A stretch of DNA of 8,112 nucleotides from UBA1563 sp041667115 (GCA_041667115.1 JBAYFO010000091.1:1-8112); one strand, 5' to 3'; shown: positions 1 through 6,712, numbered from the stretch's first letter. Notes: generated from the sequence alone by a model not told the origin. Numbers and translations are program-made.

Positions 1-12
1 AAAGTAAGTAAA

Positions 13-18
13 AAGGAG
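13..18 (+). promoter_or_regulatory. Shine-Dalgarno site of tuf
   Basis: AAGGAG lies 6 bases before the ATG at 25. It is a full-strength ribosome binding site and fixes the tuf start. The window begins only 24 bases before the gene, so no promoter or upstream gene can be judged. Confidence 0.85.
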
Positions 19-24
19 AATTAA

Positions 25-1230
25 ATGGCCAAAGAAAAATTTGACAGAAGTAAACCGCACGTAAACGTCGGAACAATCGGTCACGTAGATCATGGTAAAA
101 CAACTTTAACTGCAGCTATTACAATGGCTCTTGCACGAAAAGGTCTTTCTCAGGTGAGAACATTCGATTCTATTGATAATGCTCCTGAAGAGAGAGAACG
201 CGGTATTACTATTGCTACTGCTCACGTTGAGTATTCAACTGCAAATAGACACTATGCTCACGTTGACTGTCCTGGTCACGCCGATTATGTAAAAAACATG
301 ATCACCGGTGCAGCTCAAATGGACGGTGCTATCGTTGTTGTTGCTGCAACAGACGGACCTATGCCTCAAACAAGAGAACACATTCTTTTAGCGCGCCAAG
401 TTGGTGTTCCAAGAATTGTTGTTTTCATGAATAAAGTTGATGCAGTTGATGATCCGGAATTAATTGACTTAGTTGAAATGGAAATTAGAGAACTTCTAAG
501 CAAATATGAGTTCCCTGGTGATGAAATTCCTATCATCAAAGGTTCAGCTTTAAGAGCATTGGAAGCCGGTTCAAGTGGTGCCGATCCTTCAGACGAACGT
601 TATAACTGTATTTGGGAACTTATGGATGCGGTTGATAACTATATCCCCGTTCCTGAAAGAAACGTTGATAAACCTTTCTTAATGCCTGTTGAAGATGTCT
701 TTTCAATTACCGGACGCGGTACTGTTGCAACCGGAAGAGTTGAAAGAGGACAAGTAAAGATTCAGGAAGAAGTTGAACTTATCGGTTTAGGCTTACACAA
801 AAAAACTGTTGTAACCGGAATTGAAATGTTCAGAAAAGAATTAGATGCAGCTATGGCTGGAGATAATGCCGGTATCCTTTTACGCGGTATTGATAAAAAT
901 GAAATTGAAAGAGGAATGGTTCTTGCTAAAACCGGAACAATTACTCCTCACAAGAAGTTCGAAGCTCAGGTTTACATCCTTTCAAAAGATGAAGGTGGAC
1001 GTCATACTCCATTTTTCAACGGCTACCGTCCTCAGTTCTACTTCAGAACAACAGATGTAACCGGTGTTGCTTCATTGCCTGAAGGCGTTGAAATGGTTAT
1101 GCCTGGTGATAGTGTTAATCTATCAATCGCACTTATTACAACCATCGCTATGGAAGAAGGATTGAAGTTTGCTATCCGTGAAGGTGGACGTACGGTTGGT
1201 GCTGGTGTTGTTGGTAAAATTATAGAATAA
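25..1230 (+). CDS. tuf: Translation elongation factor Tu (EF-Tu)
   Basis: EF-Tu is the cytoplasmic GTPase that carries aminoacyl-tRNA to the ribosomal A site. The 401-residue product is full length (E. coli has about 394). The GTPase domain comes first, with P-loop GHVDHGKT at 19-26, switch I RGITI at 59-63, DCPGH at 81-85 (catalytic His85), NKVD at 136-139 and SAL at 174-176. Domain 2 follows with GRGTVATGRVERG, then domain 3 ending in FAIREGGRTVGAGVV. Residues tied to kirromycin sensitivity in E. coli look retained (Gln125; Ala383 in FAIREGG). One oddity is Thr373, where most EF-Tus have Pro in the LIxPIAM segment. The start is supported by AAGGAG upstream. It sits 73 bases before rpsJ, as when the str cluster (rpsL-rpsG-fusA-tuf) abuts the S10 cluster. 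A hairpin follows the stop, so tuf may be partly separated from rpsJ in transcription. Confidence 0.98.
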   Translation: MAKEKFDRSKPHVNVGTIGHVDHGKTTLTAAITMALARKGLSQVRTFDSIDNAPEERERGITIATAHVEYSTANRHYAHVDCPGHADYVKNMITGAAQMDGAIVVVAATDGPMPQTREHILLARQVGVPRIVVFMNKVDAVDDPELIDLVEMEIRELLSKYEFPGDEIPIIKGSALRALEAGSSGADPSDERYNCIWELMDAVDNYIPVPERNVDKPFLMPVEDVFSITGRGTVATGRVERGQVKIQEEVELIGLGLHKKTVVTGIEMFRKELDAAMAGDNAGILLRGIDKNEIERGMVLAKTGTITPHKKFEAQVYILSKDEGGRHTPFFNGYRPQFYFRTTDVTGVASLPEGVEMVMPGDSVNLSIALITTIAMEEGLKFAIREGGRTVGAGVVGKIIE

Positions 1231-1244
1231 ATGAATTGAATAAT

Positions 1245-1280
1245 GAAAAGGGAGTTTTCTAACTCCCTTTTCGTTTCTTA
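1245..1280 (+). terminator. Hairpin after tuf: intrinsic terminator or attenuator
   Basis: A perfect 12-bp inverted repeat (arms GAAAAGGGAGTT at 1245-1256 and AACTCCCTTTTC at 1261-1272) encloses a TTCT loop, followed by a T-rich GTTTCTTA stretch. The 3' arm itself carries CTTTT. It starts 15 bases after the tuf stop and ends 17 bases before the rpsJ ribosome binding site. The shape fits a Rho-independent terminator, although the T tract is interrupted by C. Because rpsJ lies immediately downstream with no obvious promoter between, partial termination is likely. It could also be an mRNA stabiliser at the tuf 3' end. Confidence 0.68.
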
Positions 1281-1289
1281 ATAATTGTT

Positions 1290-1295
1290 AAGGAG
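1290..1295 (+). promoter_or_regulatory. Shine-Dalgarno site deciding the GTG start of rpsJ
   Basis: AAGGAG sits 8 bases before GTG at 1304. With the S10-like sequence starting exactly at that codon, it decides the non-ATG start. Confidence 0.85.
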
Positions 1296-1303
1296 ATATA
1301 TAA

Positions 1304-1612
1304 GTGCCTGGTCAAAAGATTCGTATTAAGCTAAAATCATATGATCATATTTTGATTGATAAATCGACTGAAAAAATTATCAAAACTGTTAGAAGTACCG
1401 GTGCAGTCGTTTCAGGTCCAATTCCATTGCCTACAAAGCGTACGCTGTATACAGTATTGCGCTCTCCGCATGTGGATAAAAAATCTCGCGAGCAGTTTGA
1501 AACCAGAGCGCATAAAAGAATTATTGATATTCATAATTCTAATTCTAAAACAATCGATTCTTTGAGCAAGCTGGATATACCGGCCGGCGTTGATATTGAG
1601 ATTAAGTTATAA
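1304..1612 (+). CDS. rpsJ: 30S ribosomal protein S10
   Basis: S10 belongs to the head of the 30S subunit. In many bacteria it also acts as NusE in transcription antitermination with NusB. The 102-residue product matches the usual 100-105. Signatures visible are QKIRIKLKSYDH near the N-terminus, GPIPLPTKRTLYTVLRSPHVDKKSREQFE in two adjoining blocks in the middle, and a LDIPAGVDIEIKL-type C-terminus. The start is GTG, backed by AAGGAG 8 bases upstream. It is the first gene of the S10 cluster and lies 16 bases before rplC. The preceding hairpin at 1245-1272 could modulate read-through from tuf. An ATG-initiated frame inside it is only a shadow. Confidence 0.97.
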   Translation: MPGQKIRIKLKSYDHILIDKSTEKIIKTVRSTGAVVSGPIPLPTKRTLYTVLRSPHVDKKSREQFETRAHKRIIDIHNSNSKTIDSLSKLDIPAGVDIEIKL

Positions 1613-1628
1613 TGAAAGTGGAGTAACC

Positions 1629-2252
1629 ATGTCTGGGTTATTAGGTAAAAAATTAGGAATGACAAATATTTTTAATGCTGAAGGTCAGCGGTTGGTAGCT
1701 ACGGCTATCCAAGTTGGTCCTTGCAAAGTTACTGCCGTTAAAACGGTAGAGAAAAATGGCTATGCAGCATTACAGTTAGGATTCCAGGAAAAAAAGGAAA
1801 AAGCTTTTTCAAAACCTGAAATTGGTTTTTTCAAGAAGAATAATCTTCCTTGCTATGCAGTTCTTAAAGAATTTGCTTTCCCTTCAGTAGAATCTTATAA
1901 AGTTGGCGATGATTTTAACGCGACTTTTTTTGTTGAAGGTGAGTTGGTAAAAGTTCGCGGAATAAGCAAGGGAAAAGGTTTTCAGGGTGTTATGAAAAGA
2001 CATGGCTTCGGTGGTGTTGGTGGAGTAACGCACGGTCAAAGCGATAGACTTAGAGCTCCCGGTTCAATTGGTTCTTCCTCTTATCCTTCAAGAGTTTTTA
2101 AGGGGATGAAAATGGCTGGAAGAATGGGAAACGATTCCGTTACTGTTGCAAATTTGAAAGTTCTTAAAATTAATGCTGAACAAAACGTAATTTTTGTTCA
2201 AGGGTGTATTCCTGGATCAATTAACTCAATAGTTGAATTGTATAAAAAGTAG
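1629..2252 (+). CDS. rplC: 50S ribosomal protein L3
   Basis: L3 is an early-assembly protein of the large subunit that binds 23S rRNA near the peptidyl transferase centre. I choose ATG at 1629, giving 207 residues beginning MSGLLGKKLGMT, the family's normal N-terminus, with GGAG 5 bases before it. The frame is open back to an ATG at 1590, but that would overlap rpsJ and add 13 residues unlike L3. Conserved blocks are GISKGKGFQGVMKRHGF (111-127), THGQSDRLRAPGSIG (134-148) and PSRVFKGMKMAGRMG (153-167). In E. coli the SIGQNQTPG loop carries a methylated glutamine; here the loop is SIGSSSYPS (146-154), so no such substrate exists. The stop is TAG, and rplD follows after 12 bases. Confidence 0.97.
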   Translation: MSGLLGKKLGMTNIFNAEGQRLVATAIQVGPCKVTAVKTVEKNGYAALQLGFQEKKEKAFSKPEIGFFKKNNLPCYAVLKEFAFPSVESYKVGDDFNATFFVEGELVKVRGISKGKGFQGVMKRHGFGGVGGVTHGQSDRLRAPGSIGSSSYPSRVFKGMKMAGRMGNDSVTVANLKVLKINAEQNVIFVQGCIPGSINSIVELYKK

Positions 2253-2264
2253 TTTGGTAAAAAA

Positions 2265-2909
2265 ATGTTTATAGATGTTTACAAAATAGATGGTACTTTG
2301 TCCGGTGAAAAAGTTGAATTGACCGATAGCGTTTTCGGAATTGAACCGAATGATCACGTTGTTTATTTATCGGTAAAAGCATATCTCGCAAATCAAAGAC
2401 AAGGCACACATAAAAGCAAAGAACGCGGCGAAGTTAACGGCGGCGGAAAAAAACCTTGGAAGCAAAAAGGCAGAGGCGGTGCTCGTGCAGGTACAACGCG
2501 TTCACCTTTATGGGTAGGCGGCGGTACTATTTTTGGTCCTCGTCCGAGAGATTACAGACAAGATTTGCCAAAGAAAGTTAAAGCGCTTGCCAGAAGATCT
2601 GCTTTAAGTTATAAGGTAAAAGACGAACAGTTACTTGTTGTAGATGATTTCAATTTTGATAATCCCAAAACACAAAGTTTTGTTTCCATCTTGAAAGCTT
2701 TGAAAATCGATGGAAAAAAGACGCTCGTTTTAACGAACGGAAAACAAGAAAACGTTTGGAAGTCGGGAAGAAACATTAATAAAATTAAAGTTCTTGAAGC
2801 TCAAAATGCTTCTCCTTATCAGATTCTAAATAATCAAGTTCTTTTAGTACAAAAAAGTGCAATTGAAGTTTTGAATAATCAATCAGTGCCGAAAGAGGTG
2901 GTAAGCTAA
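2265..2909 (+). CDS. rplD: 50S ribosomal protein L4
   Basis: L4 binds 23S rRNA and sends a long loop into the peptide exit tunnel. In enterobacteria it also represses its own S10 operon, but whether it does so here cannot be read from the sequence. The 214-residue product fits the family (about 200-210). The tunnel-loop signature is clear: RQGTHKSKERGEVNGGG (45-61), KKPWKQKGRGGARAGTTRSP (62-81) and GPRPRDYRQDLPKK (91-104). The globular C-terminal half has LLVVDDF and a KTLVLTNG strand. No strong Shine-Dalgarno lies before the ATG, so coupling to rplC, which ends 12 bases earlier, is likely. Its TAA stop overlaps the rplW ATG by one base. Confidence 0.97.
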   Translation: MFIDVYKIDGTLSGEKVELTDSVFGIEPNDHVVYLSVKAYLANQRQGTHKSKERGEVNGGGKKPWKQKGRGGARAGTTRSPLWVGGGTIFGPRPRDYRQDLPKKVKALARRSALSYKVKDEQLLVVDDFNFDNPKTQSFVSILKALKIDGKKTLVLTNGKQENVWKSGRNINKIKVLEAQNASPYQILNNQVLLVQKSAIEVLNNQSVPKEVVS

Positions 2910-3202
2910 TGCAAGGTATTTTAATTAAACCCCTCTTTACAGAAAAAGTTACTAAAAGCAATACTGACCAGAACAAATATGGTTTTATAGTTTCGGTTAA
3001 AGCTAACAAAATTGAAATTTCAAGAGCTATCGCAAAGAAATTCAATGTTACAGTAACTGCGGTAAATACGGTTGTTAACAAAGGCAAAGTTAAAACGCAG
3101 CTTTCAAAAGGCGGCAGATTTACCGGAAGTACGGCAAAATACAAGAAGGCTTTTGTCTCTTTGAAAGCCGGCGATAAAATAGATTTATTTGAGCAAGTTT
3201 AA
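2909..3202 (+). CDS. rplW: 50S ribosomal protein L23
   Basis: L23 sits at the exit of the peptide tunnel, where trigger factor and the signal recognition particle dock. The 97-residue product is of normal length. It shows the N-terminal IKPLFTEKVTK block, YGFIVSVKANKIEISRAI, the VTAVNTVVNKGK strand and a C-terminal KKAFVSLKAGDKIDLF. Its ATG overlaps the rplD stop (TAATG), the tightest junction in the window, and a GAGGTGG stretch inside the rplD end serves as ribosome binding site. This implies translational coupling of L4 and L23. Confidence 0.96.
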   Translation: MQGILIKPLFTEKVTKSNTDQNKYGFIVSVKANKIEISRAIAKKFNVTVTAVNTVVNKGKVKTQLSKGGRFTGSTAKYKKAFVSLKAGDKIDLFEQV

Positions 3203-3228
3203 GAAAATTCGATTTGGAGCTACAGTAA

Positions 3229-4053
3229 ATGGCAATTAGAAAAATGAAACCCGTTACGCCGGGAACAAGATTTATGTCGATTTCATCTTTTGATGAAATT
3301 ACAAAATCAACACCGGAAAAATCTTTAACGGTATCACTTAAAAAATCCGGCGGTAGAAATAATCATGGCCGTATTACCTCACGCCATATTGGCGGCGGAC
3401 ATAAAAGAAGATATCGCATAATTGATTTTAAGAGAAATAAATTTGGAATTCCTGCAAAAGTTTTCTCAATTGAATATGATCCAAACAGAACTGCAAGAAT
3501 TGCTCTTCTTCACTATGCAGATGGCGAAAAGAGATATATCATTGCTCCTGACGGCTTAAAAGCTGGTGAAACTATTCAATCAGGACCTGGATCAGAAATC
3601 AAAGTTGGAAACGCTCTTCCATTAAAGGAATTGCCACTTGGAAGTTTTTTACACAATGTTGAAATGAAACCTGGTAAAGGTGGACAACTTGGTAGAAGTG
3701 CCGGTGCATCAATTCAGTTGATGGCTAAAGAAGGCGAGTATGCTCAGTTAAAATTAACTTCGGGTGAAATTAGATTAGTTAGATTGGAATGTTATGCTAC
3801 TTACGGTTCAGTAGGTAATGCAGAACAGACAAACCTTAGCTTAGGTAAAGCCGGTAGAAGCAGATGGCTCGGAATTCGTTCACATGTACGTGGTGTTGCC
3901 ATGAATCCTGTTGATCACCCTATGGGTGGCGGTGAAGGTAAAACTTCAGGCGGCGGTCATCCGGTTTCTCCTTGGGGACAAAATGCTAAAGGATTAAAGA
4001 CCAGAAAACATAAAAAAGTATCTAATAAACTTATTATCAAAAGACGAAAGTAA
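3229..4053 (+). CDS. rplB: 50S ribosomal protein L2
   Basis: L2 is the most conserved large-subunit protein. It is needed for subunit association and peptidyl transferase activity. The 274-residue product matches the usual 272-277. Visible blocks are SGGRNNHGRITSRHIGGGHK (40-59), the OB/SH3-like core with EYDPNRTARIALL (82-94), HNVEMKPGKGGQLGRSAG (142-159) and RGVAMNPVDHPMGGGEGKTS (221-240). His230 corresponds to the conserved His229 of E. coli mature numbering. The second His of the common DHPH motif is Met232, a variant I associate with Bacteroidota/Chlorobi relatives. The C-terminus ends in the basic KKVSNKLIIKRRK tail. GGAG lies 9 bases before the ATG. Confidence 0.98.
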   Translation: MAIRKMKPVTPGTRFMSISSFDEITKSTPEKSLTVSLKKSGGRNNHGRITSRHIGGGHKRRYRIIDFKRNKFGIPAKVFSIEYDPNRTARIALLHYADGEKRYIIAPDGLKAGETIQSGPGSEIKVGNALPLKELPLGSFLHNVEMKPGKGGQLGRSAGASIQLMAKEGEYAQLKLTSGEIRLVRLECYATYGSVGNAEQTNLSLGKAGRSRWLGIRSHVRGVAMNPVDHPMGGGEGKTSGGGHPVSPWGQNAKGLKTRKHKKVSNKLIIKRRK

Positions 4054-4066
4054 GTAGAGAGTAAAT

Positions 4067-4354
4067 ATGCCTCGTTCAGTTAAAAAAGGACCTTTTATTG
4101 ATCTTAAATTGTTGAAAAAAGTTCAAGTACTTAATCAAACCAGTCAAAAAAAGATTATTAAAACTTGGTCAAGGTCTTCAACTATTTCTCCTGAATTTGT
4201 TGGACACACCATAGCGGTACACAATGGAAACAAGATGATTCCTGTTTACATTACGGAAAATATGGTTGGTCATAAGCTCGGCGAATTTTCTCCGACACGA
4301 ATTTTTAGAGGTCACCCTGGAACAAAAGCTGAAAAAGCATCAAAAGCTAAATAG
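4067..4354 (+). CDS. rpsS: 30S ribosomal protein S19
   Basis: S19 lies in the 30S head, pairs with S13 and contacts 16S rRNA near the A-site tRNA. The 95-residue product is of normal length (about 92). Signatures are MPRSVKKGPFID at the start, IIKTWSRSSTISPEFVGHTI in the middle, and HNGNKMIPVYITENMVGHKL followed by GEFSPTRIFRGH. A short basic Lys/Ala tail ends the protein. It lies 13 bases after rplB and 16 before rplV. The stop is TAG. Confidence 0.97.
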   Translation: MPRSVKKGPFIDLKLLKKVQVLNQTSQKKIIKTWSRSSTISPEFVGHTIAVHNGNKMIPVYITENMVGHKLGEFSPTRIFRGHPGTKAEKASKAK

Positions 4355-4370
4355 GACGGAATAAAGGTTT

Positions 4371-4712
4371 ATGGAAGCAAAAGCTATTACAAGGTATATC
4401 GGTTCATCTCCTCGGAAAATGAGATTAGTGATTGATCTAATCAGAGGAATTCCAGTTGATAAAGCAATTGAAATACTTCATTTTCAACCAAAACATGCAT
4501 CAAAAGATGCAGAAAAAACTTTACGATCTGCAGTCGCCAATCTTATTAATAAAGAAGATGGTGTTAAAGTTGAGACCAGCGATTTGGTAGTTAAAGCTGC
4601 CTTCGTTGATCAAGGACCAACTGCAAAACGAATTTCGCCGGCGCCAATGGGTCGTGCATTCAGAATTAGAAAACGCTCATGCCACGTCACTATTGTGGTA
4701 GAAACAAAATAA
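4371..4712 (+). CDS. rplV: 50S ribosomal protein L22
   Basis: L22 binds 23S rRNA and extends a beta-hairpin into the nascent-peptide tunnel opposite L4. Changes at its tip can affect macrolide response. The 113-residue product is normal. It shows AITRYIGSSPRKMRLVIDLI (5-24), a DAEKTLRSAVANLIN helix, and the tunnel hairpin AKRISPAPMGRAFRIRKRS followed by CHVTIVV. The start is the first in-frame ATG, with AAAGG a few bases upstream. Position between rpsS and rpsC is the universal order. Confidence 0.96.
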   Translation: MEAKAITRYIGSSPRKMRLVIDLIRGIPVDKAIEILHFQPKHASKDAEKTLRSAVANLINKEDGVKVETSDLVVKAAFVDQGPTAKRISPAPMGRAFRIRKRSCHVTIVVETK

Positions 4713-4714
4713 AT

Positions 4715-4720
4715 TAGGAG
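4715..4720 (+). promoter_or_regulatory. Shine-Dalgarno site deciding the TTG start of rpsC
   Basis: TAGGAG lies 8 bases before TTG at 4729. The next residues, GQKTNPIGFRVG, are the universal S3 N-terminus, so the rare TTG start is well fixed. Confidence 0.8.
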
Positions 4721-4728
4721 ATTTCTTT

Positions 4729-5370
4729 TTGGGACAGAAAACAAATCCGATCGGTTTTAGAGTAGGCATCATCAGAGGATGGGACTCGAATTGGTATGAA
4801 AATCATAGTTATGCGGCAAAGTTGAAAGAAGATGATAAGCTTCGTTCTTATGTGCGGAACAGATTGAAAAAGGCTGGTATTTCTAAAATCATCATTGATA
4901 GAACTTCAAAAAATATCATTCTGAATATTCATACTTCAAGACCCGGTGTCGTTATCGGAAAGAGTGGAAAAGAAATTACTCAACTTGAACAAGAATTAAA
5001 ACAATTAGCTGACAAAGAAGTTAAAATTCAAATATCTGAAATTAAAAGACCAGAGTTAGATGCTTATTTAGTAGCAGAAAATATTGCTAATCAACTTGTG
5101 GGAAGAATTTCTTTTAGAAGAGCTATGAAATCTGCTATCAACTCTACCATGAGAATGGGAGCTGAAGGAATTAAAATTATGTGCGCCGGCCGATTAGGTG
5201 GTGCTGAAATGGCTAGAACGGAACAGTATAAAGAAGGAAGAGTTCCTCTTCATACCATCCGCGCTGATATTGATTATGCTAATGGTAGAGCGGAAACGGT
5301 GTATGGTTCGATCGGCATTAAAGTGTGGATCTGCCGAGGCGAAATTTTAGGTAAACGAGCTACTGACTAA
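4729..5370 (+). CDS. rpsC: 30S ribosomal protein S3
   Basis: S3 forms part of the mRNA entry site on the 30S subunit with S4 and S5, and contributes to mRNA unwinding. The 213-residue product has the N-terminal MGQKTNPIGFRVGIIRGWDS, a KH type 2 domain with the GKSG loop at 77-80, and a C-terminal domain with INSTMRMGAEGIKIMCAGRL (137-156), GGAEMARTEQYKEGRVPLHT (157-176) and YGSIGIKVWICRGE (192-205). It lacks the longer C-terminal tail found in E. coli S3 (about 233 residues), stopping soon after the KVWI strand. The start is TTG, supported by TAGGAG 8 bases upstream and by homology; no ATG gives a complete N-terminus. It follows rplV by 16 bases and precedes rplP by 24. Confidence 0.97.
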   Translation: MGQKTNPIGFRVGIIRGWDSNWYENHSYAAKLKEDDKLRSYVRNRLKKAGISKIIIDRTSKNIILNIHTSRPGVVIGKSGKEITQLEQELKQLADKEVKIQISEIKRPELDAYLVAENIANQLVGRISFRRAMKSAINSTMRMGAEGIKIMCAGRLGGAEMARTEQYKEGRVPLHTIRADIDYANGRAETVYGSIGIKVWICRGEILGKRATD

Positions 5371-5394
5371 TATTACTGTAGGAGTTTTTTTTAT

Positions 5395-5811
5395 ATGTTA
5401 ATGCCCAAAAGAGTTAAGTTTAGAAAATCGCAACGCGGAAGAATGGCCGGAAAAGCCAAACGTGGTAGCACCATTGCATTTGGAGATTTTGGTTTAAAAG
5501 CTCTTGAACCTCATTGGATTACCAGCAGACAAATTGAAGCTTGTCGTGTTGCTTTATCAAGAAAAATGAAACGTGATGGAAAAGTCTGGATCAGAATTTT
5601 CCCTGATAAACCGGTTTCAAAAAAACCTCTCGAAACAAGAATGGGTAAAGGAAAAGGAGGACCTGAATTTTGGGTTGCCGTGGTAAAACCTGGGAGAATT
5701 CTGTTTGAAGTTTCGGGTGTAACAAAAGAAGTAGCTCATGAAGCATTAAAAGTTTGCTCGCATAAGCTTCCTATTACAACAAAAATTATTGCTAGACCGG
5801 ATTACGAATAA
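5395..5811 (+). CDS. rplP: 50S ribosomal protein L16
   Basis: L16 is a late-assembly protein near the A site and peptidyl transferase centre of the 50S subunit. The 138-residue product is of normal length. Motifs are MLMPKRVKFRKSQRGRMAGK (1-20), FGDFGLKALEPHWITSRQIE (29-48), WIRIFPDKPVSKKPLETRMG (65-84) and KGKGGPEFWVAVVKPGRILF (85-104). Arg82 aligns with E. coli Arg81, which is hydroxylated there; whether it is modified here is unknown. I keep the first ATG (5395) because MLxPKR is the family start; a second ATG two codons on is less likely. TAGGAG at 5379-5384 is followed by eight T residues before the start. Confidence 0.97.
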   Translation: MLMPKRVKFRKSQRGRMAGKAKRGSTIAFGDFGLKALEPHWITSRQIEACRVALSRKMKRDGKVWIRIFPDKPVSKKPLETRMGKGKGGPEFWVAVVKPGRILFEVSGVTKEVAHEALKVCSHKLPITTKIIARPDYE

Positions 5812-5827
5812 AAATTGGTAAATGAAT

Positions 5828-6052
5828 ATGAAACTTTCTGAAATAAAAGAAATGTCTTCCGAAGAAATTGGGAAGCAAATTGTTGGAGAAGAAAACAATT
5901 TAGTTGATTTGCGCTTTTCTCATGAATTAAAGCAATTAACAAATACTGCAAAACTTCGCATAACAAAAAAAGATATTGCACGGATGAAAACTATCTTAAA
6001 AGAAAGAGAACTTTCTGAAAAGAAATCCGCTGATAAAGGAGTTAAAGCTTAA
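5828..6052 (+). CDS. rpmC: 50S ribosomal protein L29
   Basis: L29 is a small two-helix protein near the tunnel exit next to L23. With the start at 5828 it has 74 residues beginning MKLSEIKEMSSEEI, the usual opening of the family. An ATG at 5822, two codons upstream, is equally open and would give MNMKLSEI (76 residues). No strong Shine-Dalgarno distinguishes them, but the nearest GG is too close to 5822. The second helix carries the L29 signature QLTNTAKLRITKKDIARMKT. A Lys-rich tail of about 12 residues (after KERE) makes it slightly longer than the usual 60-70. The gene lies between rplP and rpsQ and ends 2 bases before rpsQ. Confidence 0.93.
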   Translation: MKLSEIKEMSSEEIGKQIVGEENNLVDLRFSHELKQLTNTAKLRITKKDIARMKTILKERELSEKKSADKGVKA

Positions 6053-6054
6053 TT

Positions 6055-6312
6055 ATGGAAAAAAGATCTTTACGTAAAACCAGACAAGGTAAAGTTGTTA
6101 GCAACAAAATGGAAAAAACCATTACTGTATCTATCGAAAGAAGAGTTCCTCATCCGGTATACAAAAAATATTTTAAGAAAACCACAAAATTGATGGCTCA
6201 CGACGAAAAGAACGAATGCAATATCGGCGACGTTGTAACAATTATGGAAACCCGACCACTTAGCAAAATTAAAAGATGGCGCTTAGTTGAAGTCGTTGAA
6301 AAAGCTAAGTAG
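6055..6312 (+). CDS. rpsQ: 30S ribosomal protein S17
   Basis: S17 is a primary 16S rRNA binding protein with an OB fold, required for early 30S assembly. The 85-residue product is normal. It shows RQGKVVSNKMEKTITVSIER near the N-terminus, HPVYKKYFKKTTKLMAHDE in the middle, and the signature GDVVTIMETRPLSKIKRWRL at 58-77. It begins 2 bases after the rpmC stop. AAAGGAG at 6035-6041 lies inside the rpmC end, 13 bases from the ATG, so re-initiation by terminating ribosomes is likely. The stop is TAG. It is the last gene of the classical S10 set. Confidence 0.97.
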   Translation: MEKRSLRKTRQGKVVSNKMEKTITVSIERRVPHPVYKKYFKKTTKLMAHDEKNECNIGDVVTIMETRPLSKIKRWRLVEVVEKAK

Positions 6313-6333
6313 TTAAACCAAGGAGTTTATGAA

Positions 6334-6702
6334 ATGATTCAAGAAGAAACCAATTTAGTAGTTGCGGATAACTCCGGCGCAAAAAAAGTACGCTGTATCA
6401 GAGTACTTGGCGGCAGCGGAAGACAATATGCAAGTTTAGGAGATTTAATTGTAGTAACTGTTAAATCAGCTATCCCGAATGGTCAAGTTAAAAAAGGTGA
6501 AGTTTCTAGAGCAGTTATCGTTAGAACGAACAAAGAAGTGAGAAGAAAAGACGGTTCATATATTCGGTTTGATGAAAACGCCGCAGTTCTCTTAAATGCG
6601 CAAAACGAACCAAAAGGAACCCGTATCTTTGGACCCGTTGCAAGAGAGCTTAGAGAAAAACAGTTTATGAAAATAGTATCACTAGCCCCAGAAGTTTTAT
6701 AA
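6334..6702 (+). CDS. rplN: 50S ribosomal protein L14
   Basis: L14 lies at the subunit interface, contacting 16S rRNA through bridges, and is a docking site of the silencing factor RsfS in bacteria. The 122-residue product is exactly the usual length. Motifs include ETNLVVADNSGAKKVRCIRV (5-24), GDLIVVTVKSAIPNGQVKKG, AVIVRTNKEVRRKDGSYIRF and GTRIFGPVARELREKQFMKI with SLAPEVL at the end. AAGGAG at 6320-6325 lies 8 bases before the ATG. An ATG-AAA-TGA triplet set at 6329-6337 overlaps the start in another frame and has no evident role. The gene ends with tandem stops, TAA then TAG. It opens the spc gene set; no promoter is evident in the 21-base gap before it. Confidence 0.97.
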   Translation: MIQEETNLVVADNSGAKKVRCIRVLGGSGRQYASLGDLIVVTVKSAIPNGQVKKGEVSRAVIVRTNKEVRRKDGSYIRFDENAAVLLNAQNEPKGTRIFGPVARELREKQFMKIVSLAPEVL

Positions 6703-6712
6703 TAGGTTAACC

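Noticed and set aside
845..1060. A +strand 71-codon frame inside tuf
   Set aside because: It is an out-of-frame reading of EF-Tu domain 2-3 coding sequence and has no ribosome binding site.
1590..1628. An upstream ATG extending L3 by 13 residues
   Set aside because: It overlaps the rpsJ end, lacks a ribosome binding site, and the added residues do not match L3, which begins MSGLLGKKLGMT at 1629.
2785..3144. A 119-codon open frame on the minus strand across the rplD/rplW junction
   Set aside because: It lies opposite two clear ribosomal protein genes, has no recognisable motif or ribosome binding site, and its hydrophobic look is explained by the reverse complement of Lys/Glu-rich coding sequence.
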